Shown: positions 49,924-57,802 of the stretch, piece after piece
Position numbering within the stretch: position 1 is the first letter of the stretch
How the letters are laid out: the number at the start of each line of letters is the position of its first letter
Assembly: GCF_005747095.1 (NCBI RefSeq)
Contig: NZ_SWLG01000001.1
Location: 62,001 to 126,000 of the forward strand
Reading direction: 5' to 3'
Length of the DNA stretch: 64,000 nucleotides
From: Exobacillus caeni
GTDB lineage: Bacteria > Bacillota > Bacilli > Bacillales > Guptibacillaceae
Made by a program: the position numbers and the translations under genes
Notes under the pieces: model-generated
Seen by the model: the letters and a program-made list of their open reading frames with translations, nothing else
Told to the model about the DNA's origin: nothing
Database searches by the model: none

Positions 49924-50270
49924 TGCACAAGAGCGATAAACTGTGACGCAATTGCAGCCTTGATTTCCACTCGGGCAGTTCGCTTTCCGCGGGCAACGCT
50001 TCAGCTGTTGTTTTTCCCGTAGGACCAGGGAAGCTTCGGCAGCGTTACATCCCACGATGGACATTTTCGAGGAATCGACGAGTCGACTGCCTTCCGCTCC
50101 AATCAATTGACGTTTTTCAAAGATGTAGAGCGTCAAAGCACAGCTCAGCGAAGGAAATACACATAGACTCCTGCGAGCCCGCGGAAAGCGTAGTGTATTT
50201 CCGCAGCGGTCATCCATCCGTTATGTCGCAGTTCCTCTCTAATGTGAAGCTTATAAAGCAACAATGTATG
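49924..50270. repeat. Family B element, large copy B2 (MITE-like)
   Basis: The left end TGCACAAGAGCGATAAACTG (49924-49943) is the inverted complement of the right end of copy B1. The right end here (GTCGCAGTT near 50225, GCAACAAT near 50258) is a decayed version. Internal landmarks are TTGATTTCCACT...CGCTTTCCGCGGG (49961-49999), GTCGAC 50082-50087, hairpin GACGTT 50109-50114/AGCGTC 50129-50134, and hairpin GCGGAAA 50181-50187/TTTCCGC 50198-50204. No transposase or coding frame is credible. It fills most of the 653-base gap between nupG and the next gene. Confidence 0.8.
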
Positions 50271-50437
50271 TGAAAAGGGCAAAAAGTTATAAAGAACCTT
50301 CGTGATAATGCGGGGGTTCTTTGTTGTAATCTTCCCTCTTTCTTTAAAACGAGCGAACAATCCCTGTATGTTGTAATATGATAAGAATCGTATATACTTG
50401 TGGGAAAAGAAGCTTTTGAAGACAGGAGAGGAAAAAC

Positions 50438-50683
50438 ATGCTATCTTTTGAACATACATGGCCATATGAAAAAATGATGGATGATATTTATATACAGGAA
50501 TGCCCTTTCTGCAAAGAAGAAAACGTTCTGACTCCCATGACTAAAAGGGAATTTAGCGAAGCTTCTGAAGGGATAAAGACAAGGCTGATCATGCCGTGCT
50601 GCCACGGAAAAATGACGATTCTAAACGCGGATAGCGATTATTTTTGGACGGAAGAACCCCTAAGAAAACAACAAAAGAGATAA
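50438..50683 (+). CDS. Small Cys-rich protein, 81 residues, unknown function
   Basis: ATG 50438 follows GACAGGAGAGG and the frame runs 81 codons, ending 12 bases before dapF, so the two are probably co-transcribed. It contains ECPFCKEENVLTPMTKREFS (CPFC at residues 21-24) and LIMPCCHGKMTI (CCH near 53-55), a layout that could bind zinc (CxxC...CCH). There is no membrane segment. I do not recognise a named family; the position upstream of dapF does not define its role. Confidence 0.75.
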   Translation: MLSFEHTWPYEKMMDDIYIQECPFCKEENVLTPMTKREFSEASEGIKTRLIMPCCHGKMTILNADSDYFWTEEPLRKQQKR

Positions 50684-50695
50684 TGAGGGAAAGCA

Positions 50696-51553
50696 ATGAA
50701 AAAAATTCATTTTACTAAAATGCATGGACTCGGTAACAACTATTTATATATCAATATGTTTGAAGAAAAGCTTGAGGAAGACCGTCTAAGTAACTATGCC
50801 GTAGAAATGTCAAACGTTCATACGGGCGTTGGGTCTGATGGAATCATCTTGATTTGCCCTTCTGAAAAAGCGCCTGTCAAAATGCGTATCTTTAACAACG
50901 ATGGTTCTGAAGCCAAAAACTGTGGCAATGGCCTGAGATGTGTGGCAAAATATGCTTTTGAAAATGGACTCGTATCTGAAGAAAGTTTCAAAATCGAAAC
51001 ACTCGCCGGGATTGTTCAGGCGTCAGTGTTCCAAAATGATGGGATTGTGCATAGCGTGACCGTCGATATGGGAGAACCAGGGGTGTTGCGCAGAGACTTG
51101 CCTATGGCAGGAGAACAGGAAAGCAGGGTGGTGAACGAAGAGATTACCGTTCTTGGTAAAACTTATTCGTTTACCGCAGTATCAATGGGGAACCCGCATG
51201 GCGTATTCTTTGTAGATGATATTGGAACAGCACCGCTAAAAGAACTTGGTCCGGCGTTAAACAACGATGAAAGATTCCCTGAAGGATTGAACGTTGAATT
51301 TGTTGAAAAGGTAAGCAGACAGGAATTCCATTTTCGCGTGTGGGAAAGAGGAACCGGGATCACCCAGGCCTGTGGAACCGGTGCCTGTGCTGCGGTTGTT
51401 GCTGCTGCTTTAAATAATTTAGCTGACCGAAATGAAGAAGTAACAGTTCATCTAGCCGGTGGAGACCTGATTATAAATTGGACCAATGAAGGAAAAGTAT
51501 TAATGACTGGGCCGGCAGAAGTAATTTGTAATGGTGTCTATTTTGTAAAATAA
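50696..51553 (+). CDS. dapF: Diaminopimelate epimerase
   Basis: This cofactor-independent epimerase converts L,L- to meso-diaminopimelate for peptidoglycan and lysine. The 285-residue protein has the two catalytic cysteines in [16 protein letters not shown] (near residue 82) and [16 protein letters not shown] (near residue 226). [11 protein letters not shown] opens the protein, as usual. ATG 50696 follows GAGGGAAAGC. With the lysine-riboswitch transporter elsewhere in the window it is a second lysine-pathway gene, but no riboswitch precedes it. Confidence 0.96.
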   Translation: MKKIHFTKMHGLGNNYLYINMFEEKLEEDRLSNYAVEMSNVHTGVGSDGIILICPSEKAPVKMRIFNNDGSEAKNCGNGLRCVAKYAFENGLVSEESFKIETLAGIVQASVFQNDGIVHSVTVDMGEPGVLRRDLPMAGEQESRVVNEEITVLGKTYSFTAVSMGNPHGVFFVDDIGTAPLKELGPALNNDERFPEGLNVEFVEKVSRQEFHFRVWERGTGITQACGTGACAAVVAAALNNLADRNEEVTVHLAGGDLIINWTNEGKVLMTGPAEVICNGVYFVK

Positions 51554-51668
51554 AAGGAAAAAATGGCGAAATGTGTTAAAAATCCAGATATTGTGTTTGT
51601 AAATAAAAGGATATTTCGGTAAAATAAAGGGTGATTCATTTAAAAAGGAGGGGGACATTATAAACGCC

Positions 51669-51851
51669 GTGCACAATGAGAAGATAGAACAGTATAACAA
51701 GGATATTGAACATTACCGCTTAAAGATGATGAGTGCGGCAAGTGACCTCGGAATGAATCATCCGCAAGTACTCGAGTACAGTCAAAAGCTTGATGAAATG
51801 CATAATTTAATATTAAAGTTAAAATACAATAGAAAAGTTACTGCTGATTGA
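51669..51851 (+). CDS. Spo0E-like aspartyl-phosphate phosphatase, 60 residues
   Basis: This is a short two-helix protein with the Spo0E family signature SQKLD at residues 38-42 (family SQxLD) followed by EMHNLILK. Members dephosphorylate Spo0A~P and delay sporulation. The start is GTG 51669 with AAAAGGAGGGGG 10 bases upstream. It sits alone between dapF and erpA. It is small enough to be missed by gene callers; no partner gene is adjacent. Confidence 0.85.
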   Translation: MHNEKIEQYNKDIEHYRLKMMSAASDLGMNHPQVLEYSQKLDEMHNLILKLKYNRKVTAD

Positions 51852-51866
51852 TGAAAGTTGCTTTTC

Positions 51867-51895
51867 TTGAGGAGAAATCCAAACCTCTGTATAAT
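51867..51895 (+). promoter_or_regulatory. Promoter of erpA
   Basis: TTGAGG 51867-51872, 17 bases, TATAAT 51890-51895. Confidence 0.65.
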
Positions 51896-51928
51896 TTACA
51901 GTAAGGAATAATAGAACGGAGGGATGAT

Positions 51929-52282
51929 ATGATCAATTTATCTGAAGCTGCTGTTTCCCAGATCAAAGAGATGATGGCTGCAGAAGAAGGGGATAACCTT
52001 TATCTTCGAGTTGGCGTTAAGGGCGGAGGCTGTACCGGCCTTAGCTATGGAATGGGTTTTGACAGCGAAGTAAAGGAAGACGATAACACATTTGAAATCG
52101 AAGGTCTGAATGTTGTTATCGACAAGGAGAGCGCTCCGATCTTAGAAGGACTGAAAATTGACTATAAACAAAACATGATGGGCGGCGGGTTCACGCTCGA
52201 TAACCCGAATGCCATAGCAAACTGCGGTTGCGGCGCATCGTTCCGTACTGCGACGAATACAGGAACTCCTGAGAATTGCTAA
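51929..52282 (+). CDS. erpA: A-type Fe-S carrier (ErpA/SufA-like, YutM-type)
   Basis: This 117-residue HesB/IscA-family protein delivers Fe-S clusters to apo-enzymes. The three conserved ligands are C35 (GGGCTGLSYG) and C99/C101 (NCGCGASF). An extra Cys is the last residue (C117). The GGAGGG site fits ATG 51929. LipA, LeuC/LeuD and IlvD in this window are plausible clients. It is followed by a terminator. Confidence 0.93.
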   Translation: MINLSEAAVSQIKEMMAAEEGDNLYLRVGVKGGGCTGLSYGMGFDSEVKEDDNTFEIEGLNVVIDKESAPILEGLKIDYKQNMMGGGFTLDNPNAIANCGCGASFRTATNTGTPENC

Positions 52283-52300
52283 AGAGAATAAGGAAAAGAT

Positions 52301-52346
52301 AGAAAACCATCCTGACATTAACTGTTAAGGTGGTTTTCTTTTGTTT
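52301..52346 (+). terminator. Terminator after erpA
   Basis: AGAAAACCA 52301-52309 pairs with TGGTTTTCT 52331-52339, with an inner CCT/AGG helix and a T-rich tail. Confidence 0.8.
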
Positions 52347-52435
52347 TGTACTCGTTTTATACGTTAGTCTTTAGGGTAAAACAAGCAATAAAGAAGCAGT
52401 TTAGGGAGGAAGCTTTTAAAGAGAGGGAGGGGCCA

Positions 52436-52756
52436 ATGAAAGCTTTAATTTTGCTAAATGCAATTTTGGGAGGGATTTTTGGAACGGCCGGCGGCCTTAT
52501 CCAAATTGCACTTGAAGGCGGCGTAGAAAGGGCGGATATATCAGGATCTGGAGCCCTGGTGATTCTGATTTCTGTTTTATCTATTTATCTTGGCTACACT
52601 GCAAAGAAACATGCAGATCTATCAGGTTACGGACTCCTGGGAATTGCATTTATCGGGGTTTTATTTACTGGATTCCTGTATATCATTGCTTTTGCATTTC
52701 ATACTGCAGCAGGAGGCCTTGCGTTAAGTTTGGCGAGAAAAGAATACTATCGCTAA
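52436..52756 (+). CDS. Small four-segment membrane protein, 106 residues
   Basis: From ATG 52436 (GAGGGAGGGG upstream) the 106 residues form about three to four hydrophobic segments: ALILLNAILGGIFGTAGGLIQ, GALVILISVLSIYLGYTA, GLLGIAFIGVLFTGFLYIIAF and a short C-terminal tail. This resembles the DUF4064-type small membrane proteins of Firmicutes, but the match is by topology only. Thirty upstream in-frame codons lack a ribosome site. A terminator follows at 52842. Confidence 0.75.
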   Translation: MKALILLNAILGGIFGTAGGLIQIALEGGVERADISGSGALVILISVLSIYLGYTAKKHADLSGYGLLGIAFIGVLFTGFLYIIAFAFHTAAGGLALSLARKEYYR

Positions 52757-52841
52757 ATTACATACTAAATGAATAGATGGACATTGTTAAAAAGTGTAAA
52801 AATATAGATGAAGGAACTACGCCTCTGTCCTCCCTTAACGG

Positions 52842-52866
52842 CTTGCCTGTTGGCGAGTTTTTTTTT
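52842..52866 (+). terminator. Terminator after the small membrane protein gene
   Basis: CTTGCC 52842-52847 with GGCGAG 52852-52857 (one wobble), then nine T. Confidence 0.8.
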
Positions 52867-52966
52867 AGGTTCCCAGACAGACAGTACAATATTATATACC
52901 AATAAACTTAAAAATCAACTATTATTCAGAAAAATAAAAATATACTCAAAAATTTATAAAATGGGG

Positions 52967-52995
52967 TTGTTATCCCCGATGTTATTGCTTATGAT
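52967..52995 (+). promoter_or_regulatory. Promoter of the LacI-family regulator gene
   Basis: TTGTTA 52967-52972, 17 bases, TATGAT 52990-52995. The operator palindrome at 53013 begins about 17 bases after the -10. Confidence 0.7.
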
Positions 52996-53012
52996 GATTG
53001 TAATCGGTTTCA

Positions 53013-53026
53013 TGAAATCGATTTCA
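53013..53026. promoter_or_regulatory. Operator palindrome O1 before the LacI gene
   Basis: TGAAATCGATTTCA is a perfect palindrome with the central CG typical of LacI-family operators. It is identical to O2 at 54161-54174. Upstream it overlaps a second near-palindrome CGGTTTCATGAAATCG (53005-53020). Confidence 0.75.
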
Positions 53027-53082
53027 AAATTGAAACTTCCAGAAGGGAGGGGCAATTAGTAACAAGAGAGGGTTGGTTGGCT

Positions 53083-54075
53083 ATGACCACAATAGCTGAT
53101 GTTGCAAAATATACGGGATTGTCTAGAGCAACTGTTTCCAGAGTCATCAACAATTATCCGCATGTGTCTGAGCAAAAACGGGAGCTTGTACGGCAAGCGA
53201 TGATGGAGTTGGGTTACTATCCAAACTCTGCTGCACAAAGTCTGCGAAATCAGAAGACTGGGATTGTAGCTGTATTGGTTCCAAGACTAACAAATCCTTT
53301 TTTTACTTCAATCATTGAGGGGTTAGAAGTCATTGCAGAAAAGAATAATTTACAATTGCTGATCTGCCAGACGAAAGCGAGTAAACAAAAAGAGTTAAGT
53401 TTTTTGAAATTGTTGAAAACCAAGCAAGTAGATGGTTTGATCTTTACTGCTATTGAAAATGAATGGAGTAAGATCGAACCGTATGTGGATTGTGGACCAA
53501 TTATATTGTGCAATGAATATCAGGATGACGCCACTGTACCTATGATTAAGCTCGATCAATACAATGGCAGCTATATGGGAACGAAGCACTTGATTGAAAG
53601 AGGATATAAGAAAATTGCATTTTGCGGCGGAGGTTCAGAAAGCGGCTTATCATTAGACCGCAAAAAGGGGTTCTTAGCTGCTCTTTCAGAAGCCGGAATA
53701 AAAGGCGAGGATAAATGGATGTTCCCATTCGTGTACAATATTGGTGATGGAAAGAAAGTAATGAAGGAAATCCTGGCAATGGATGACCGACCAACGGCAG
53801 TTTTTACTAGTAGTGATGAAGTGGCAGCTGGAATTATAAAAGAAGCAAAAGACAATAACCTGACTGTTCCGGAAGATATTGCTGTTATTGGATTTGATGA
53901 TCAAGCGATAGCACAGATAATTGAACCAGAAATGACGACTATCTATCAACCGAGTGAAGAAATCGGCCGGGTAACAATGGAAGTAATGATTGAGTTATTA
54001 AACAATAAAGCACAATCTAAGATGAAAATGATTTATGAACTGCCTATTAATTTAGTTATCAGGAAATCAACCTAG
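53083..54075 (+). CDS. LacI-family transcriptional regulator
   Basis: This 330-residue sugar-responsive repressor has an N-terminal HTH with TTIADVAKYTGLSRATVSRVINN (residues 2-24) and the hinge-helix region PNSAAQSLRNQKTG. The periplasmic-binding-like effector domain (residues 60-330) has GFDDQAIAQIIEPEMTTIYQP near the C terminus. ATG 53083 is 10 bases after AGAGAGGG; TTG 53077 is an alternative. Its own promoter carries the same palindrome as the transporter operon downstream, so it probably represses both and is released by the transported sugar or a derivative. Confidence 0.93.
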   Translation: MTTIADVAKYTGLSRATVSRVINNYPHVSEQKRELVRQAMMELGYYPNSAAQSLRNQKTGIVAVLVPRLTNPFFTSIIEGLEVIAEKNNLQLLICQTKASKQKELSFLKLLKTKQVDGLIFTAIENEWSKIEPYVDCGPIILCNEYQDDATVPMIKLDQYNGSYMGTKHLIERGYKKIAFCGGGSESGLSLDRKKGFLAALSEAGIKGEDKWMFPFVYNIGDGKKVMKEILAMDDRPTAVFTSSDEVAAGIIKEAKDNNLTVPEDIAVIGFDDQAIAQIIEPEMTTIYQPSEEIGRVTMEVMIELLNNKAQSKMKMIYELPINLVIRKST

Positions 54076-54097
54076 GATTTAACCGGTTTACATTAAA

Positions 54098-54111
54098 TGT
54101 AAGCGTTTGCA
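54098..54111 (+). promoter_or_regulatory. Candidate cre (CcpA) site
   Basis: TGTAAGCGTTTGCA matches the cre consensus TGWAANCGNTNWCA at all but one position. It lies about 50 bases before the O2 operator, which suggests catabolite control of the sugar operon. Confidence 0.65.
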
Positions 54112-54159
54112 AAAGAATCCAGAGGAATTACTTGTTCTGGAAGGTTGTTCAAAAACATA

Positions 54160-54175
54160 TTGAAATCGATTTCAA
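54160..54175. promoter_or_regulatory. Operator palindrome O2 before the sugar ABC operon
   Basis: TTGAAATCGATTTCAA is a 16-base perfect palindrome containing the same 14-base core as O1. It overlaps the -10 of a possible promoter (TTGTTC 54133-54138, 17 bases, CATATT 54156-54161) and lies just before the ribosome site. Confidence 0.8.
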
Positions 54176-54197
54176 AAAACAAAGGGGGAAGTTTGAC

Positions 54198-55517
54198 GTG
54201 AAAAGTCTGAAAAAAAGCAAGTTTCTGATTATTTTGATGGCGTTATTCCTTGTTCTTTCTGCTTGTAGTTCAAATAATGCTTCAACATCAAACAGCGATA
54301 GTGGCAAAAAGGATGAAGAAGCAAAAGACGATTCAAAAGAAGAAAAGGTGACAATTGTTTATGCCCGAGGAAAAGATGCAACAGGTGCAACAGATAAAAT
54401 AGTAGAGGCGTTTGAAGCCAAACATCCGAACATCGATGTGGAATTCCGTGAAATGCCAACTGATACAGGTCAACAGCACGATGCATATGTAACAATGCTT
54501 AATGCGGAGTCATCCGAGATCGATGTAATGGATCTTGATGTTATCTGGCCAGCAGAATTTGCTCAGGCAAACTACCTCCTTCCACTGGACCGTTTTGTAC
54601 AAAAGGATGGAATCAACATGGACGACTATAACCCTGGCCCAGTTACTGCAGCAACTTATAACGGTAAGCAGTGGGCGATGCCGAAGTTTATCGATGCTGG
54701 TATGCTTTTCTATCGCACTGATATCGTAAGTGAAGTGCCTAAAACATGGGATGACTTAATTGCTGAATCAAAAGAGTTAAAAGGAAAAGAAGGAACTCAG
54801 TTTGGTTATTTGATGCAAGCGAAACAGTATGAAGGGTTAGTATGTAATGCAGTAGAATTCGTAGCTTCATACGGCGGGGCGTTTATTGATGATAACGGAG
54901 AAGTTGTAATCAATAGCCCTGAAGCGATCAAAGGATTGAACAAGCTTGTTGAAGTTGTAAACTCTGACTTTGTCCCGGATAACGTTACAACGTTTACTGA
55001 AGTAGAATCTCATACTGCTTTTATTGAAGGGCAAGCACCGTTTATTCGTAACTGGCCATACCAATACTCTTTAGCTAATAATAAAGAGCAATCAAAAATC
55101 GTTGGAAATGTTGCTGTTGCTCCCCTTCCTGAAGGTGACGCTGGTTCTGCTGCAGCTCTAGGTGGATGGATGGCTGGAATTAACAAATATTCAGAGCATC
55201 CTCAAGAAGCATGGGAATTTTTGAAGTTTATGACTGGACCAGAAGGGCAAAAGCTTGACGCTATTCATGGTTCACATGCACCGACTATCCCTGCCCTTTT
55301 TGAAGATGAAGAAATCATCGCTAAAAATCCATTCTTTGGAGAAGAAGGCTTTGTAAATGCATTGAATGCTGCAGTGTCCCGTCCAGTAGCGCCTAACTAT
55401 CCTGAAATTTCAGAGATTATCCAAATCAATGTTTCGAAAGCCATCGCGGGTCAACAAACTGTTGAAGAAGCAGTGGCCAACATGGAAACTGACATGAAAG
55501 CAAAGCTTCCAAAATAA
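54198..55517 (+). CDS. Sugar ABC importer, substrate-binding lipoprotein
   Basis: This 439-residue family 1 extracellular solute-binding protein is of the trehalose/maltose/oligosaccharide type. The signal peptide ends in lipobox LSAC (Cys about residue 23), followed by a Ser/Asp/Lys-rich linker (residues 24-50). The mature domain contains DVMDLDVIWPAEFAQANYLLPL, AMPKFIDAGMLFYRTDI and GGWMAGINKYSEHPQEAWEFLKFM. The start is GTG 54198, 9 bases after AAAGGGGG. The operon enzymes suggest a disaccharide or glycoside as ligand. Confidence 0.92.
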   Translation: MKSLKKSKFLIILMALFLVLSACSSNNASTSNSDSGKKDEEAKDDSKEEKVTIVYARGKDATGATDKIVEAFEAKHPNIDVEFREMPTDTGQQHDAYVTMLNAESSEIDVMDLDVIWPAEFAQANYLLPLDRFVQKDGINMDDYNPGPVTAATYNGKQWAMPKFIDAGMLFYRTDIVSEVPKTWDDLIAESKELKGKEGTQFGYLMQAKQYEGLVCNAVEFVASYGGAFIDDNGEVVINSPEAIKGLNKLVEVVNSDFVPDNVTTFTEVESHTAFIEGQAPFIRNWPYQYSLANNKEQSKIVGNVAVAPLPEGDAGSAAALGGWMAGINKYSEHPQEAWEFLKFMTGPEGQKLDAIHGSHAPTIPALFEDEEIIAKNPFFGEEGFVNALNAAVSRPVAPNYPEISEIIQINVSKAIAGQQTVEEAVANMETDMKAKLPK

Positions 55518-55530
55518 TAATGCAGGATTC

Positions 55531-55562
55531 ATTAGCCTTCATCTGAAGGCTAATGATTTTTT
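55531..55562 (+). terminator. Intercistronic hairpin between binding protein and permeases
   Basis: ATTAGCCTTC 55531-55540 pairs with GAAGGCTAAT 55545-55554 around ATCT and is followed by GATTTTTT. It probably attenuates transcription so that the binding protein is made in excess of the permeases. Confidence 0.75.
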
Positions 55563-55588
55563 CCCTCAGGAGAGGAGAATAACGGAAA

Positions 55589-56929
55589 ATGAAAACAAAC
55601 ATTAATCCAAATAAACCGGTGAAAATTTCCGACAAGCCTAAGAAGAAAAGAACGGATTCTCTTGCGGGCTACCTATTAGTAGCTCCGGCATTAATTTTAA
55701 TTTTTGCGATCGCCATTTGGCCTGTATTCCAGTCGTTTTACTTCAGTTTGTTCGATTTGCGTTTGAATGATCCTACAAAGTCAGAGGTGCATTTAAATTA
55801 CCAGATTGACCTTGAAAGATATTTGCAAAACTATCCGTTTTTAATAGGTACTATCGATAGTGAGATCAACAAAGGCAACTCTGTTGATGAGTTAGAAAGC
55901 ATCAAGGATAAGCTGCAAACCGTCGATTCCAGGTTGCAGGAAAATCCTGTTGCAGCTGAACGCTATGAATTAATAAATTCTAAGCTCGACAACTTTGAAA
56001 AGGTTGATGAGGACCTGAAAGTTATCGAAATTGAAAAGGACGTTGCTGAAACGTATTTAAGCAACGTGAAAGAAATAAAAAATGAAATTAGTGCGCTTAC
56101 GAAAGATGGCGATCTTGAACAAGGAGACAAGATTCTAGGGCTATCAAAAGCGCTTGATGATACGATTGCAAAACCTAACTTTATAGGTTTTAAGCATTAT
56201 AAAGATAACTTTACAGACAAGAGAATGTGGAGTGCATTATGGAACACAACAATGTTCACGGTAATTTCTGTTTTTGTGGAACTATTGCTCGGGCTTGCGA
56301 TCGCACTGTTAATTAACAAAGCGTTTATAGGAAGAGGGCTTATCCGTGCCAGTATCCTGATTCCATGGGCAATTCCGACGGCAGTTTCTGCTTTAATGTG
56401 GAAGTTTCTATACGATGGACAGAATGGAGTAGTCGCAAAAATATTTGAAGAGGTTGGACTGGTAGATTCGATGTCTAATCTGCTGACGACGGACGCTGGT
56501 GCGATGTTCTCCGTTATCTTCGCGGATGTATGGAAAACGACACCCTATATGTCTTTGCTTTTACTTGCTGGCTTGCAAACGATTCCGGCATCACTTTACG
56601 AGGCTGCATCGATTGATGGGGCAAGCAAGTGGAAACAGTTTATTACGGTTACGCTCCCTCTCCTAAAATCCAGCATACTTGTGGCACTTTTATTCCGTAC
56701 ACTTGATGCGTTCCGGGTTTTTGATTTGATCTATGTATTAACCGGCGGAGGACCTGCGAATTCAACAGAAACAATTTCGATCTTAGCCTATAAAGTGATG
56801 TTCTCCCAGACCAACTTCGGGGAAGGCTCTGCACTTGCTGTCATTGTGTTTATCTGTGTAGCGATAATTTCGACGATATACATCAAGTTCCTTGGTTCAG
56901 ATCTTCTAAATGACAGTTCATCAAAATAA
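55589..56929 (+). CDS. Sugar ABC importer, MalF-type permease with large external insertion
   Basis: This 446-residue permease has about six to seven membrane segments. The EAA loop YEAASIDGASKWKQFITVTLPL lies near residue 330. Between the first segment (about 28-50) and the second (about 215) there is an insertion of ~150 residues, hydrophilic and helical (SVDELESIKDKLQTVDSRLQ, KVIEIEKDVAETYLSNVKEI). It predicts a coiled coil outside the cell, instead of the usual ~30-residue loop. AGGAGAGGAG precedes ATG 55589. No ATPase gene is in the operon. Confidence 0.92.
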   Translation: MKTNINPNKPVKISDKPKKKRTDSLAGYLLVAPALILIFAIAIWPVFQSFYFSLFDLRLNDPTKSEVHLNYQIDLERYLQNYPFLIGTIDSEINKGNSVDELESIKDKLQTVDSRLQENPVAAERYELINSKLDNFEKVDEDLKVIEIEKDVAETYLSNVKEIKNEISALTKDGDLEQGDKILGLSKALDDTIAKPNFIGFKHYKDNFTDKRMWSALWNTTMFTVISVFVELLLGLAIALLINKAFIGRGLIRASILIPWAIPTAVSALMWKFLYDGQNGVVAKIFEEVGLVDSMSNLLTTDAGAMFSVIFADVWKTTPYMSLLLLAGLQTIPASLYEAASIDGASKWKQFITVTLPLLKSSILVALLFRTLDAFRVFDLIYVLTGGGPANSTETISILAYKVMFSQTNFGEGSALAVIVFICVAIISTIYIKFLGSDLLNDSSSK

Positions 56930-56956
56930 GAAATCAATGAAAAAGGAGGCCTTCTC

Positions 56957-57784
56957 ATGCAGAAAAAAGCTGGACCCTGGTTTTATGTATTTTTAGTAGG
57001 GTTCGTGTTTGTAGTGATGTTTCCGTTCCTCTGGATGTTAGCCAGCTCTATTAAACCGATGACAGAGCTTTTTGGAGGCAGGGCATTCACTCCGTATACA
57101 ACGAATCCAACCTTTAAAAACTATGTTTCTGTTTTCTTTGATTATCCATTTTTGCGATATTTATGGAACAGTACAGTGATTGCGACTATCACAACGATCT
57201 ACACAATTTTAGTCGCTTCGTTTGCTGCATATGCAATCGCAAGGCTGAATTTTAAAGGGAAAGCAATCATCCTGGGCATCGTACTATCTGTTTCGATGTT
57301 CCCGCAGATCGCAACGATTTCACCGATTTATATCATTCTTAAAAATCTTGGCTTAACGAATAGTTATTTAGGCTTAATCATTCCGTATACAACGATAACG
57401 TTGCCGCTTTCGATTTGGATTCTGGTTACTTTCTTTAGGAAAATTCCGTTTGATCTTGAAGAAGCGGCTAAGATTGATGGGGCTTCCTTAATGCAAACCT
57501 ATTGGAAGGTTATACTCCCTCTAGCGGTACCAGGGATTTTTACAACAGCAATCCTTGTCTTCATTGCAGCCTGGAACGAATTCTTGTTTGCATTAACAAT
57601 TAACACCTCAAATGCTTATAAAACGGTCCCGGTTGGTATCGCGCTTTTCCAGGGGCAATTTACGATTCCGTGGGGCGAAATATCAGCGGCCACCGTTGTC
57701 GTTACCGTACCATTAGTGATTATGGTTCTAATTTTCCAGCGCCGGATCGTATCAGGACTAACATCCGGATCAGTAAAAGAATAG
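56957..57784 (+). CDS. Sugar ABC importer, MalG-type permease
   Basis: This is the 275-residue second permease with six segments. The EAA loop is LEEAAKIDGASLMQTYWKVI (about residues 172-191), which contacts the ATPase. The last segments contain TAILVFIAAWNEFLFALTI. AAAGGAGG precedes ATG 56957. It forms a heterodimer with the MalF-type subunit. As with many Firmicute sugar importers, energy would come from a shared MsmX-like ATPase encoded elsewhere. Confidence 0.93.
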   Translation: MQKKAGPWFYVFLVGFVFVVMFPFLWMLASSIKPMTELFGGRAFTPYTTNPTFKNYVSVFFDYPFLRYLWNSTVIATITTIYTILVASFAAYAIARLNFKGKAIILGIVLSVSMFPQIATISPIYIILKNLGLTNSYLGLIIPYTTITLPLSIWILVTFFRKIPFDLEEAAKIDGASLMQTYWKVILPLAVPGIFTTAILVFIAAWNEFLFALTINTSNAYKTVPVGIALFQGQFTIPWGEISAATVVVTVPLVIMVLIFQRRIVSGLTSGSVKE

Positions 57785-57802
57785 TAGATAGGAGTCGATG
57801 TT

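Noticed and set aside
50291-50325. AAAGAACC/GGTTCTTT hairpin after repeat B2 as a terminator
   Set aside because: The U-run is poor and no gene ends nearby on the plus strand; possibly part of a decayed repeat.
50145-50465. 106-codon minus-strand frame after nupG
   Set aside because: It lies within family B repeat sequence and overlaps the promoter region of the next gene; no ribosome site.
52808-53059. 83-codon frame before the LacI gene
   Set aside because: It runs through a terminator (52842-52866), a promoter and the O1 operator, and has no ribosome site.
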